Shown here in pieces: positions 9,901 to 17,374 of a stretch of DNA of 18,378 nucleotides. This stretch comes from Bacteroidales bacterium UBA3388 (GTDB taxonomy: Bacteria; Bacteroidota; Bacteroidia; Bacteroidales; P3). The notes below the pieces were generated by a model. That model made no database searches. It was given only the letters and a program-made list of their open reading frames with translations, and had not been told where the DNA came from. A program made the translations under genes and the position numbers. Positions within the stretch are counted from its first letter, which is position 1, and each line of letters starts with the position of its first letter. The DNA lies in the NCBI GenBank assembly GCA_002358855.1, contig DEPQ01000021.1:1-18378 (forward strand), written 5' to 3'.

Positions 9901-10571
9901 TGATTTTAGATAATAGTTATGCCGATGGATATACCCCTGCTTCCTATGAAGGAAATCAATATGCCTATCACGCTCTTTCTACATTTGATTCTTCAATGTT
10001 GATTTCACCACGTCTTAACATAGAAAACTTAGAAATACCATATCTGAAATTTAGCTATATCTTGCCTCCACGACTTTCTAATAACGATAGAATAGAAGTC
10101 TTGTACAGAGAAAATCAAGAAAGTGAATGGATAAGATTAAGACTCTACACTTCTTCGCAATCAAATTGGTGTCAAGACACAATATCTTTGCCAAATCAAT
10201 CACAAACATATCAAATTGCATTTAGAAGAATCAACAAAAATGGACGATGTGCAGGAATAGATGCAGTAAGTATTTACGATGCAGCAGAAATTGATGATGG
10301 AGGTTTATTATATGTTGCAAAGACTAATCAATTAGAGGCAACACTTTATCCAAACCCTGCAAAACATCAAGTAACCATAAGAGTTGAAAATCTAAACTCT
10401 TCTGCAAAAGTTATAATGAGCGATACGCAAGGAAGAATCCTTAGAGAAGAAGAAATGAATGCAGGAGAAAAAGAATTAACTCTAAATCTTAAAGGCTTAA
10501 AAAGTGGAGTCTATTACATAAAACTAAAAATCGATAAAGCCGTAAGTACACAAAAATTGATAGTAGAATAA
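3990..10571 (+). CDS. Giant T9SS surface protein A: seven Fn3/jelly-roll pairs
   Basis: This 2193-aa secreted protein begins with a signal peptide, MKRLFFLLLLLFATQISA|Q. An N-terminal module (~20-190; YSYTQSLYKSNEL, SISYYHVG, YEYSGNNNLVITM) resembles one common in Bacteroidales T9SS cargo. Seven Fn3-like domains begin at Cys residues near 196, 468, 738, 1007, 1304, 1572 and 1849, each followed by a jelly-roll (choice-of-anchor J or cleaved-adhesin-like) module. The sorting domain starts near 2120 (YPNPAKHQ) and ends KLIVE. The start is set by the signal peptide and by the promoter at 3946-3953; a TTG start at 3939 would lie inside that promoter. It is a separate transcription unit ended by the hairpin at 10592, with no riboswitch. 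No protease, glycosidase or other catalytic motif is visible. The likely role is adhesion or a surface scaffold, inferred from architecture only. Low-complexity AT-rich DNA is normal for this neighbourhood and does not mark transfer. Confidence 0.93.
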   Translation: MKRLFFLLLLLFATQISAQTDFFVIGDSNTSQIITTAPLVCDNKYSYTQSLYKSNELMVGEITSISYYHVGGWFNSGVVKVYLKETTQSSLSSFVSLQNSIEVFSDTVILSNGWITFDFHTPYEYSGNNNLVITMIKEGFTTQSNHFFKTRNANSSTRCAANHSTPYNINSNPNYSQILNETPIVKVGIIPDEEHCYQPFNLRVDSVSSDLAIISWDNFWQEGSFVGIACKKDTESQWTIIQEGVTGTTYTITGLESHSNYQIKLWTICPFSESSNQIVSLTTLTHPDDCITLPYYNDFDNLEDLSKWEFTNFGENQWHVGPLGNNTRDEQGHITQGNGIFISNDDGETNYYDNTSASVSHFSTYIEILDSLHYGLSFDYKVVGDVFNDYMKVSLIPANANLSNSVPSSITLAQVVNNTGVWSRFTTELSQSIAPGYYQLVFTWVNDHCDGENPPIAIDNIEITHTNCEKISGTQETMLDVNGSIFMSLNIIDMLNESASYTVEYKLLNETQWSYMQGTNPLTIPYLPYSSVVQYRVYANCDIDNTSMPSNLYLTQIPCGIIDSLAYLENFDYNLYTLNSISIPHCWHSINRGNTSIKWSLQNYTGVNGSNALSYNGNPNDNQTEISDWIISPIFALNGNQRINFVQKLSSNSQLTHFPKIDVYVLNTDLMDYASEEDTSYFDYLTTIHDSNLETVNFKTAEILLNDYVGSYRIAFVINEPNPSFVIDNFKVSDIPDCLEVNDVQIYPYSSDAVLISYTNNNITSEGVVVAYAEEMPNQDFDPNTAQTIVIPANQELPYILSGLENQKTYLFALRQNCDGTWSETKRVTLPYLYSTPFSFDLNTEETTPQMRFISAPTSNKWIIGQSYNQPLSNISSQTGRALYVSNNNGNSASFSTGFVQAYAYMNVDFNSGAEYEFSFDWKCQGINPNAYFRVYLVPFGYSMSENYAITQRLHSSTQWQREHILLPAGIYQGAYQLIFYWESDSYSSNNILPAIVDNISINTLDCARLIDLDLQVADTESGLNLTIDLIDEFNTNSSYILLYKKETDSLYTEITGLSRESFPYTISQGLEYNENYQLQIGVECQGESEALFSGEIFSITTPCAIIETPLEIDFEENILEEQYCWSKHKGRFLTNDFTYTTALSDNSAWTVGQMQTNTDYSSKLNILISGSNIKDWAISPSINLGDGSITKQVILDLALRDWYGETPTQIDVDDKFIFAISMDNGVTWNQSNAVIFAEQDSDTVHNLSSLTNETTPYVIKLVDENNQALSGVVKFAFYVESTIEGGYNYLCIDNFTINNWTQCQAPRSISIDSSTLRHNAATLKIKTIDDNTTYFQYVVVEGQSSNFDTINPLICSQPSLVLENLSAQTLYSVAVRSFCGNNMYSPWVMTSFTTLAQPQALPFETTFSDNVQWQSVATPSCPNAWCIGSATSEDLNGQSAYISKDGGISYEAEAPSSSFIAYLYKDFSFGQTDSSFELILDWKGIGSVINGTIVGGISIYLMDIAPLSITTLPSNPIITLYGSQEWQNERISLGHITGDKRLVIATFGYYSIAERQTPAAIDNLKLIVSPCAKIENLEAISPSPNSISLSWESTGADSYLVYYRNETSTEYLTLTTNTNFITIDNLNPLTRYLVKVKGVCGEAESIISDEISINTLQDVVNLPYICDFEQEGANGWLLKNGTCTNKWWVGRANSSTNSTLFVTCDNGLTSQFDKNNTCVVIAEKQIQLGESDSIRISFDLKVGGVSLGDYLKVFFVPIDTVFEPSSSVSYFARDDYQQGVIISNSTIDSEYTLSQVTQTTNMSVVIPNTPNEIRKLVFVWVNSFRSGDNQGAIIDNVQVEEVEEIIPCISPIENSVIASSITSNSAEISWIGNDELHNAWNVYYKSQNDTAFNSIIVSDNSNVQLTNLAENTLYQVFVTTNCQEEESVSTDTISFQTECMIIQDFPYFMGFESSDFACWSGDVENDSTWVILDNSYADGYTPASYEGNQYAYHALSTFDSSMLISPRLNIENLEIPYLKFSYILPPRLSNNDRIEVLYRENQESEWIRLRLYTSSQSNWCQDTISLPNQSQTYQIAFRRINKNGRCAGIDAVSIYDAAEIDDGGLLYVAKTNQLEATLYPNPAKHQVTIRVENLNSSAKVIMSDTQGRILREEEMNAGEKELTLNLKGLKSGVYYIKLKIDKAVSTQKLIVE
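4575..10346 (+). repeat. Array of seven Fn3 + jelly-roll units (giant protein A)
   Basis: The Fn3-like domains start at 4575, 5391, 6201, 7008, 7899, 8703 and 9534. The jelly-rolls start at about 4857, 5664, 6475, 7299, 8178, 8967 and 9807. Two jelly-roll types can be seen. Type A (1, 3, 5, 6) has a YxSxxxG block, an FDxK/FDWK strand and a PAIDN-like ending. Type B (2, 4, 7) has a W-ISP or LISP strand. The order is A-B-A-B-A-A-B. The units are strongly diverged, so they are protein repeats and not recent DNA repeats. Confidence 0.85.
10347..10571 (+). other. T9SS type A C-terminal sorting domain (giant protein A)
   Basis: YPNPAKHQ, VIMSDTQGRIL, LKSGVYYIKL and a KLIVE terminus define the sorting domain. 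The DNA is much closer to that of the next paralogue than most of the gene is. A 25-nt run (10378-10402) and a 24-nt run (10428-10451) are identical to 17123-17147 and 17173-17196. Confidence 0.93.
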
Positions 10572-10591
10572 CAAACAATAAACAAATAATC

Positions 10592-10629
10592 AAAAAGAGC
10601 GACTCAAACAAAGAGTCGCTCTTTTTTTT
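10592..10629 (+). terminator. Intrinsic terminator after giant gene A
   Basis: AAAAAGAGCGACTC (10592-10605) pairs with GAGTCGCTCTTTTT (10613-10626), a 14-bp stem around the loop AAACAAA, with the T-run to 10629. It starts 20 nt after the stop codon. It is the same hairpin as after the other two surface-protein genes, with one base less in the loop than at 3832. Confidence 0.93.
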
Positions 10630-10676
10630 CTTTGTTTTAAAAAATTTTTTCTTTGAAATATTTTTGTGAAACAAAG
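10630..10676 (+). repeat. Short inverted repeat overlapping the next promoter
   Basis: CTTTGTTT at 10630-10637 is inverted as AAACAAAG at 10669-10676. The right arm sits between the -33 and -7 elements of the promoter at 10663-10693. A longer version occurs at 17375-17421. The arms are AT-rich, so chance or extension of the terminator hairpin is possible. Confidence 0.35.
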
Positions 10677-10693
10677 AATTTTTTATATATTTG
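10663..10693 (+). promoter_or_regulatory. Bacteroidetes-type promoter of giant gene B
   Basis: TTTG at 10663-10666 and TATATTTG at 10686-10693 are separated by 19 nt, exactly as in the promoter before the riboswitch. The -7 box ends 35 nt before the ATG at 10729, so the second giant gene has its own promoter and need not depend on read-through from the first. Confidence 0.75.
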
Positions 10694-10728
10694 CTTTAAA
10701 AATATTCACTCTTTAAAATCATAGTATT

Positions 10729-13700
10729 ATGAAAAGGTTATTCTTTATTTTGTCGCTTTTATTTGCGATGCAAATTTCGGCACAGACAGAAATTATTATT
10801 GGAGATACTGCTTCAAATCAATCTTCATCTAATTTGCCTATAAGTACTTCTTATAAATATTCTTATTCGCAATCTATATATAAGCAAAGCGAATTGGTGG
10901 CGGGGGAGATTTCAAGCATAAGTTATTATCATGTTGGAGAAAATTACTCTGCCGGAACAATATCTATTTACTTTAAGGAAACAAGTGATTCAACCCTTAG
11001 CGGTTTTTCACCAGCTGATGGTTTTACACAAGTCTTTACAGGAGCCTTAAACCTAACTAATGGTTGGGTAACCTTTGTTTTTCCGGAAATTTTTGAGTAT
11101 TCGGGGCAAAATAACTTAATAATAGCGGTTATAAAATCACATCCCGAGTATTCTTGGGGACATAATTTTATGACAATATCAGCAAATAGTAGTTCTATAT
11201 ATAGAGTGAGTGATTACGCTTCCTACACTCTAAGTACGACAAGCGGTTATGGCGGAATAGAAAACAAAAAACCTATTGTGAAATTTGGAATTTTCCCTTC
11301 CGAAGACTATTGTTATCCTCCGATTGATATATTCCCTAACACGATTACGCCAAATCAAGCAACAATTTCTTGGAATATTGAAGACGAATCTTCATCTGTT
11401 TTTGGCTTGGCTTATAAAACAGATGCAGATGAGGATTGGACTATTGCAAGTGATGTAATACAAGATACGTTTTATACATTAACAAATCTTATCCCTTATA
11501 CTAAATATCATTTTAGGCTTTGGACGATTTGCCCTGCAAGCAATAGTTTTGAGCGAAGTGGATATTTTATGACTGCTCCAAACGAAAGTTGTTATATATC
11601 TTTGTCTTATGATGAGAATTTTGATGATGATGAAGATTTATGGCAGTGGCGTTACACCAATTATGGAGAAAACAGGTGGTATGTAGGGCCTGCGGTAAAT
11701 AACACGCGAGATGAAGAGGGTTTTCTCACTCAAGGCAAGGCTTTATATATAAGTAACAATGGCGGATTAAACAATACCTACAATAATACAGTGGCTTCTA
11801 CTTCTTATTTTTCGACTTTGATACATATACAAGATAGTACTTATTATGGAATAGAGTTTGATTACAAAATGATAGGAGAAGGCTCTCTTGATAGGCTGAC
11901 TGTATTTTTACTTCCTTTGTATGCAGAATTGACAACAAACATTTCTGGTGCTACAACAATTGGAACACTGCAAAATACTTCTAATACTTGGCGTAAATTT
12001 GAACAACCTTTTCCAGAAAATTTATCTGAGGGAGATTATCAGTTAGTATTCTGTTGGAAAAACGACAACAACGCAGGGCAAAACCCTCCTGCAGCAATAG
12101 ATAACTTAAAAGTACATGCCTCACTTTGTGCAAGAGTAACCGATTTCACAGATACGATTGCGGATGTTGATGGAAATGCGAGTATGAGTGTTAATATAAA
12201 TGACACAATCAATCAAACAGTGTCATATATAGTGGAATATCGTCTTTTAGGAGAAAGTATATGGGACACAATTCAAGATCCAAATCCGGTAGAGATTCCA
12301 TATTTGCCATATTCCTCTATAATAGAATATAGAGTTATTGCAAGTTGTGGCTCAGGTGGTAATTCTATGCCGTCAGATATTGTAAAAGTAGTTACACCAT
12401 GTGGATTGACTCATCAATACCCTTATAAAGAATATTTTGAAACAGATATGTTTAATAGTTATTATGACATCTCGCAATATTGCTGGAAAACAATAAATGA
12501 AGGCGACCAATGGATTAAATGGGGTTATTCTTATTCCAATGGAATCAAAGGAAGCGGAGCGTTAAACTATCCAGGCAGTAGTTATTATGATAATGTAGAA
12601 TTTAATGATTGGATTATATCACCTGCTTTTGCCTTAGATGGCAATCAGCGATTAAACTTTCAGTATAAAATACCGCAAGGCTATAATACAAATGCGCTTA
12701 CTCCAAAAATAGATGTATATATTTACAATACCGATATTGTAGATTACTCTTCGGTAGATGATACAATATATTTTGAATACCTTACAACAATTAACGATAC
12801 GAACGTTAGAGTTGAACAATGGAAAATGGCAGAAATTCTTTTGGGCGATTACGTGGGTAATTTCCGATTTGCACTTGTAGTAAAAGAAGCAAATCCTACA
12901 TTTATAGTTGATAATTTTGTTGTAAGTAATATCCCTGATTGTTTTGAAGTCTATGGTTTGGAAGTTGAAGCTTACTCTGGTACTTCTGTTTCTATCACAT
13001 ACGAAACTGCAAACGTCTCTGGAACGGGTGTTGCAATTGCTTACGCACAAGATATAGTAAATCAAAACTTTGATCCAGAAAGTGCAGATTGGCAAATAAT
13101 CTCTGGTGATGAAGAATTGCCATATATTTTAGAGGGATTAGAACCTGGACAAACTTATATTTTCGCTGCTTCTCAAACATGTGGAGGTGAGTGGAGTGAT
13201 ACTGTGAAAGCAACATTGCCAATGCCTTATTCAACTCCATTTTCCTTTGATTTTAATTCTTCAAGCACTACTCCGGAAATGCAATTTACTGCTTCATCTG
13301 CTCAAAATATTTGGTTTATAGGAAATGTCTATAATAGCACTATTGAAAATCCTGATAGCACGCAAGGAGGAGCACTTTACATAACAAATGATAATGGAGC
13401 ATCTGCTTCATACACTCCTGGATATTATAATGCACGTGCTTACCTTAATGTAAACTTTGCTGGTGCGTCTGAATACCAACTTTCATTTGATTGGATGTGC
13501 GAAGGGTTAGGAACAATTGATTATTTAAAAGTATATCTTATACCTTTCGGAGATACATTGAGTGAAAACTTTGCTATTACAGGACGTTTGAATCAATCAA
13601 TTCAGTGGCAAAGAGAAGAAATAATACTTCCTGCACATCTTTATGCAGGAGGTTATCAATTGGTTTTTGAGTTTAATATCGGTGGTGGTTCTTTAAATCA

Positions 13701-16700
13701 ATATCATCTTTCTGCAATAATTGATAATATAACAATAGATACCAACGATTGTGCAAGGATTGTGGAGTTGGAATTAGAGCCTTTGGAAACAGATAATGGA
13801 GCTAATTTGATTGTGGGACTCTTAGACCAATTTAATACAGAGGCTTCGTACGTTTTGCGTTACAAAAAATCTACCGATGACTACTATTCCGAAATTACAG
13901 GCTTGACACGTGAGGCTTTTCCTTATACTTTGTCGAATGGAATAGAGTATCAAACAAATTATCAATTGCAAATAGGAGTTATTTGTCAGCAAGGAGATAT
14001 GCCTTATTTTAATGAAGAAATTTTTTCAATCAATACACCTTGTATAACCCTGCAAACCCCTTGGCAAATAGAGTTTGATGAAAATATATTAGAGCCTCAA
14101 TACTGTTGGCAACTCTATAATGGATTTCCTTCTATCTATGACACAACCTATACTTCGGATTTATTGCCTAATTCTTCGTGGGCTGTTGGAAATGTAGAGC
14201 TTAACGGCATTGAAACAAGCTGTTTAAAAATAGAACTTTCAAATTTAGAATCAAAAGAATGGGTTATAAGTCCTTCAATAAACATAGGAGATGGTTCGGT
14301 TACTAAACAAATTATATTTAATGCTGCTTTAAGAGCATTTTATTCAGATGACTCAACCCAAGCGGGTGATGATGATAAATTGATCATTATGGTATCGACC
14401 GATAACGGCGAAACTTGGAGTGTAAATAATAGAATCGTATTTAAAGATAACGATACTGACATTGAACACAATTTTTCAGATTTTATAAATCAACCAACAC
14501 CAATAAGTTATAAACTTGTAGATGAAGATAATCAACCTTTAACAGGACAAATCAAGATTGCATTTTATGCAGAAAGCACAACAGGTGGTACATATAATGT
14601 TTTTTGTATTGATAACATTTCTGTTATAGATTGGAATGAGTGTCAATCTCCACAAAATCCAATGGTAGCACCAGCAGATATAAGACATAATTCAGCAATT
14701 GTTAATTTCACTACACTAAACAATAATGCAAATTATTTTGAATACGTATTAGTTGAAGGAGAGTGTTCAAATTTTGATACACTTCCTACATTAACAGCTT
14801 CAGAAACAAGTATTAGTTTAACCGAACTTTCAGATGCTACACTATATACTTTTGCGATAAGAAGTATTTGTTCAGAAGATATGGTTTCTCCTTGGGCGGC
14901 TACAACATTTACTACATTAACCGAACCGATGTCAATACCTTTTGTTTCAACATTTAGCGATAGCGTTCAATGGTTTACAATTGACAATGCCATTGGAGCA
15001 AATGCTTGGAGTTTTGGCTCGGCTACTTCTGTGGATCCAAATGGTAGATCGGCATATATTTCAAATGATGGCGGAAATACTTATGCGGCAGATTTAACTA
15101 CAAGTAATACAATAGCATTTCTATGGCAGGATATAGACTTTGGTGAAACTGAAAACGCTTTTGAATTATCTTTTGATTGGAAATGCTTAGGTAATGTAAT
15201 TTCTGGACAAGTTTATGGAGGAATCTCAATTTATCTTTTAGATATTGCTCCATTGTCTGTTGCAAATCTTCCTTCTGACCCAATAATTACTCTTTATGGT
15301 GCAGAGCAGTGGCAAAGCGAAAGATTATTCTTGGGTAATATCACAGGTAATAAACGATTGGTTATTGCGGCCTATGGATATAGAACACAAAATGAATTAA
15401 CAGTTCCTGCTGCTATTGATAATATAGAATTGATTACTTCTCTTTGTCCAATGGTAGAGTGGGTAACGGTGGAAAATGTCTCAACTAATTCAATAGATCT
15501 TTCTTGGATAGAAACAGGAGCGGATAATTATATAATTTCTTATAGAGATGATTTCTCTACACAAGAAATGACAATGACAACTACCGAGAGTAATGCAACA
15601 ATTCAAAATCTTTCAAGTGCAACTACTTATTATATCAAAGTTAAAGGAGTGTGTGGCGAAGCAGAATCAATGGCTTCACAAGAGATTACTGCTACAACAC
15701 AGATAGAAGTTGCAACTTTGCCATATAGTTGTAATTTTGAAGGACAAGGAACTAACGGTTGGTTGATTAAAAATGGAACTTGTACAAATAAATGGTGGGT
15801 TGGAGATGTTAATTCTTCAACAAATTCTGCTTTGTTTGTAACAGGAGATAATGGAATTACATCTTCTTATGATAATATGTACAACACATCTGTTGTAATT
15901 GCAGAGAAACAAATCCAATTAGGACAGACTGACTCCATTAGAATAAGTTTTGATTTAAAGGTTGGAGGAGATGATTATAACGATTATTTGAAAGTGTTCT
16001 TTGTTCCTGTGTCTACTAACTTTGAACCTGCGACGTATAGAAATAACTTTGCTGCTTCTAATTATTCGCAAGGAGTTATTATGAGTAATTCTGAATCTCC
16101 GAATATTCATACACTAAGTATGATTCCTCAAACACAGAATATGAGTGTTACAATACCAAATGAGTTGAATGAAGTAAGAAAACTTGTCTTTGTTTGGGTG
16201 AATAGTTATTCAATTGCAGACAATCAAGGAGCGGTAATAGACAATGTATTGATTGAAGGAGTAGGAGATATTATTACTTGTGTGCAACCTGTTGCTAATT
16301 CTGTAACTGCTACAAATGTTTTGCAAACTACTGCCGAAATTTCTTGGCAAGACAATGATGAATCTCACAACGCTTGGAATGTTTACTACAAATCCGAATA
16401 CGAAACAGAATATAATGTTGTAACAGTGGCAAATCAAACATCTGTAACACTGACAGACCTTAGTCTTTATACAAAATATAATGTTTTTGTAAAGACAAAT
16501 TGCGGTGAAGAACTCTCTCGCTCAACCGATACAATTCAATTCCATACATTATGCGAACCAGTAACAGAATTTCCGTACTTTACAGGGTTTGAAAACTCTG
16601 ATTTGGATTGTTGGATTGCAGAAGGAAATAGAGATTACGTTTGGAGATTAGAAAATAATGATGACTCGGATTATTCAACTCCTAATCCGTACGAAGGAAA

Positions 16701-17316
16701 TCAATACGTATATTTTAAAGCGAATGAAGAATCTTACTCTACTTTTATCTCCCCAATTTTAAATATTGACTCAATGGCAAATCCTTATGTTAAATTCTCT
16801 TATTACACTAATTGTTCTCAAAATTATGAGAATATTTTAGAAGTATTGTACAGAGAAAATCAAAGCAGTGAGTGGATACTATTAAGATCTTGTCAAAATA
16901 CCGGATTTGTTTGGAAAGTTGATTCGTTATCACTACCAAATCAAACATCGAGTTATCAAATTGCATTTAAAACAAGAAATTATTATTCCTTAGGTGTGAG
17001 TATTGATGCAATAAGAGTATATGATCAAGCAGCAATTGACCAAGGTAGTTTAACAGATGTTAGAAACGCTAATCAATTACAAACAACGCTTTATCCAAAC
17101 CCTGCAAACAATCAAGCGACTCTAAGAGTTGAAAATCTAAACTCTTCCGCAAAAGTCATAATAAGCGACACACAAGGAAGAATCCTTAGAGAAGAAAAAA
17201 TGAACAGCAGAGAAAAAGAATTGCAACTAAATCTCAAAGGATTAAAAAGCGGAGTCTATTATATAAAACTAAAAACCGATAAGGCAGTAAGTACACAAAA
17301 ATTGATAGTTGAATAA
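10729..17316 (+). CDS. Giant T9SS surface protein B: colinear paralogue of A
   Basis: This 2195-aa protein has the same architecture as its neighbour at 3990. The signal peptide is MKRLFFILSLLFAMQISA|Q and the N-terminal module spans ~20-190 (YSYSQSIYKQSEL, SISYYHVG, FEYSGQNNLIIAV). Seven Fn3-like domains start at Cys residues near 195, 467, 738, 1008, 1305, 1573 and 1851, each followed by a jelly-roll. The sorting domain starts near 2122 (YPNPANNQ). Domain boundaries differ from protein A by no more than two residues, so the pair arose by whole-gene tandem duplication and remained under selection with few indels. The ATG follows a promoter with both boxes and opens the signal peptide, so the start is secure. 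No catalytic motif is visible. It is likely an adhesin or scaffold displayed through T9SS; whether the two copies differ in ligand cannot be read from sequence. Confidence 0.93.
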   Translation: MKRLFFILSLLFAMQISAQTEIIIGDTASNQSSSNLPISTSYKYSYSQSIYKQSELVAGEISSISYYHVGENYSAGTISIYFKETSDSTLSGFSPADGFTQVFTGALNLTNGWVTFVFPEIFEYSGQNNLIIAVIKSHPEYSWGHNFMTISANSSSIYRVSDYASYTLSTTSGYGGIENKKPIVKFGIFPSEDYCYPPIDIFPNTITPNQATISWNIEDESSSVFGLAYKTDADEDWTIASDVIQDTFYTLTNLIPYTKYHFRLWTICPASNSFERSGYFMTAPNESCYISLSYDENFDDDEDLWQWRYTNYGENRWYVGPAVNNTRDEEGFLTQGKALYISNNGGLNNTYNNTVASTSYFSTLIHIQDSTYYGIEFDYKMIGEGSLDRLTVFLLPLYAELTTNISGATTIGTLQNTSNTWRKFEQPFPENLSEGDYQLVFCWKNDNNAGQNPPAAIDNLKVHASLCARVTDFTDTIADVDGNASMSVNINDTINQTVSYIVEYRLLGESIWDTIQDPNPVEIPYLPYSSIIEYRVIASCGSGGNSMPSDIVKVVTPCGLTHQYPYKEYFETDMFNSYYDISQYCWKTINEGDQWIKWGYSYSNGIKGSGALNYPGSSYYDNVEFNDWIISPAFALDGNQRLNFQYKIPQGYNTNALTPKIDVYIYNTDIVDYSSVDDTIYFEYLTTINDTNVRVEQWKMAEILLGDYVGNFRFALVVKEANPTFIVDNFVVSNIPDCFEVYGLEVEAYSGTSVSITYETANVSGTGVAIAYAQDIVNQNFDPESADWQIISGDEELPYILEGLEPGQTYIFAASQTCGGEWSDTVKATLPMPYSTPFSFDFNSSSTTPEMQFTASSAQNIWFIGNVYNSTIENPDSTQGGALYITNDNGASASYTPGYYNARAYLNVNFAGASEYQLSFDWMCEGLGTIDYLKVYLIPFGDTLSENFAITGRLNQSIQWQREEIILPAHLYAGGYQLVFEFNIGGGSLNQYHLSAIIDNITIDTNDCARIVELELEPLETDNGANLIVGLLDQFNTEASYVLRYKKSTDDYYSEITGLTREAFPYTLSNGIEYQTNYQLQIGVICQQGDMPYFNEEIFSINTPCITLQTPWQIEFDENILEPQYCWQLYNGFPSIYDTTYTSDLLPNSSWAVGNVELNGIETSCLKIELSNLESKEWVISPSINIGDGSVTKQIIFNAALRAFYSDDSTQAGDDDKLIIMVSTDNGETWSVNNRIVFKDNDTDIEHNFSDFINQPTPISYKLVDEDNQPLTGQIKIAFYAESTTGGTYNVFCIDNISVIDWNECQSPQNPMVAPADIRHNSAIVNFTTLNNNANYFEYVLVEGECSNFDTLPTLTASETSISLTELSDATLYTFAIRSICSEDMVSPWAATTFTTLTEPMSIPFVSTFSDSVQWFTIDNAIGANAWSFGSATSVDPNGRSAYISNDGGNTYAADLTTSNTIAFLWQDIDFGETENAFELSFDWKCLGNVISGQVYGGISIYLLDIAPLSVANLPSDPIITLYGAEQWQSERLFLGNITGNKRLVIAAYGYRTQNELTVPAAIDNIELITSLCPMVEWVTVENVSTNSIDLSWIETGADNYIISYRDDFSTQEMTMTTTESNATIQNLSSATTYYIKVKGVCGEAESMASQEITATTQIEVATLPYSCNFEGQGTNGWLIKNGTCTNKWWVGDVNSSTNSALFVTGDNGITSSYDNMYNTSVVIAEKQIQLGQTDSIRISFDLKVGGDDYNDYLKVFFVPVSTNFEPATYRNNFAASNYSQGVIMSNSESPNIHTLSMIPQTQNMSVTIPNELNEVRKLVFVWVNSYSIADNQGAVIDNVLIEGVGDIITCVQPVANSVTATNVLQTTAEISWQDNDESHNAWNVYYKSEYETEYNVVTVANQTSVTLTDLSLYTKYNVFVKTNCGEELSRSTDTIQFHTLCEPVTEFPYFTGFENSDLDCWIAEGNRDYVWRLENNDDSDYSTPNPYEGNQYVYFKANEESYSTFISPILNIDSMANPYVKFSYYTNCSQNYENILEVLYRENQSSEWILLRSCQNTGFVWKVDSLSLPNQTSSYQIAFKTRNYYSLGVSIDAIRVYDQAAIDQGSLTDVRNANQLQTTLYPNPANNQATLRVENLNSSAKVIISDTQGRILREEKMNSREKELQLNLKGLKSGVYYIKLKTDKAVSTQKLIVE
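11311..17091 (+). repeat. Array of seven Fn3 + jelly-roll units (giant protein B)
   Basis: The Fn3-like domains start at 11311, 12127, 12940, 13750, 14641, 15445 and 16279. The jelly-rolls start at about 11590, 12400, 13209, 14041, 14920, 15709 and 16552. Each module resembles the module at the same place in protein A more than it resembles its neighbours in protein B, and the A-B-A-B-A-A-B order of jelly-roll types is kept. Confidence 0.85.
17092..17316 (+). other. T9SS type A C-terminal sorting domain (giant protein B)
   Basis: YPNPANNQ, VIISDTQGRIL, LKSGVYYIKL and a KLIVE terminus define the sorting domain. Together with the terminator that follows, it forms a 3' block nearly the same as that at 10347-10629. 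Confidence 0.93.
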
Positions 17317-17337
17317 AGACAACAAATCAATAAACTC

Positions 17338-17373
17338 AAAAGAGCGACTCAAACAAAGAGTCGCTCTTTTTTT
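17338..17373 (+). terminator. Intrinsic terminator after giant gene B
   Basis: AAAAGAGCGACTC (17338-17350) pairs with GAGTCGCTCTTTT (17358-17370), a perfect 13-bp stem around the loop AAACAAA, with Ts to 17373. It separates the surface-protein genes from the tRNA-editing gene downstream. Confidence 0.93.
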
Positions 17374-17374
17374 C

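Noticed and set aside
12652..13095. 147-codon open frame on the minus strand
   Set aside because: It lies wholly inside giant gene B opposite well-conserved modules, its product is rich in Cys, Ile and Tyr without any known domain, and it has no promoter. It is a shadow of AT-rich coding DNA.
4575..17091. Regular repeats that might suggest a CRISPR array or DNA satellite
   Set aside because: The repetition is at protein level with units of several hundred bases and strong divergence; there are no short identical repeats with unique spacers.
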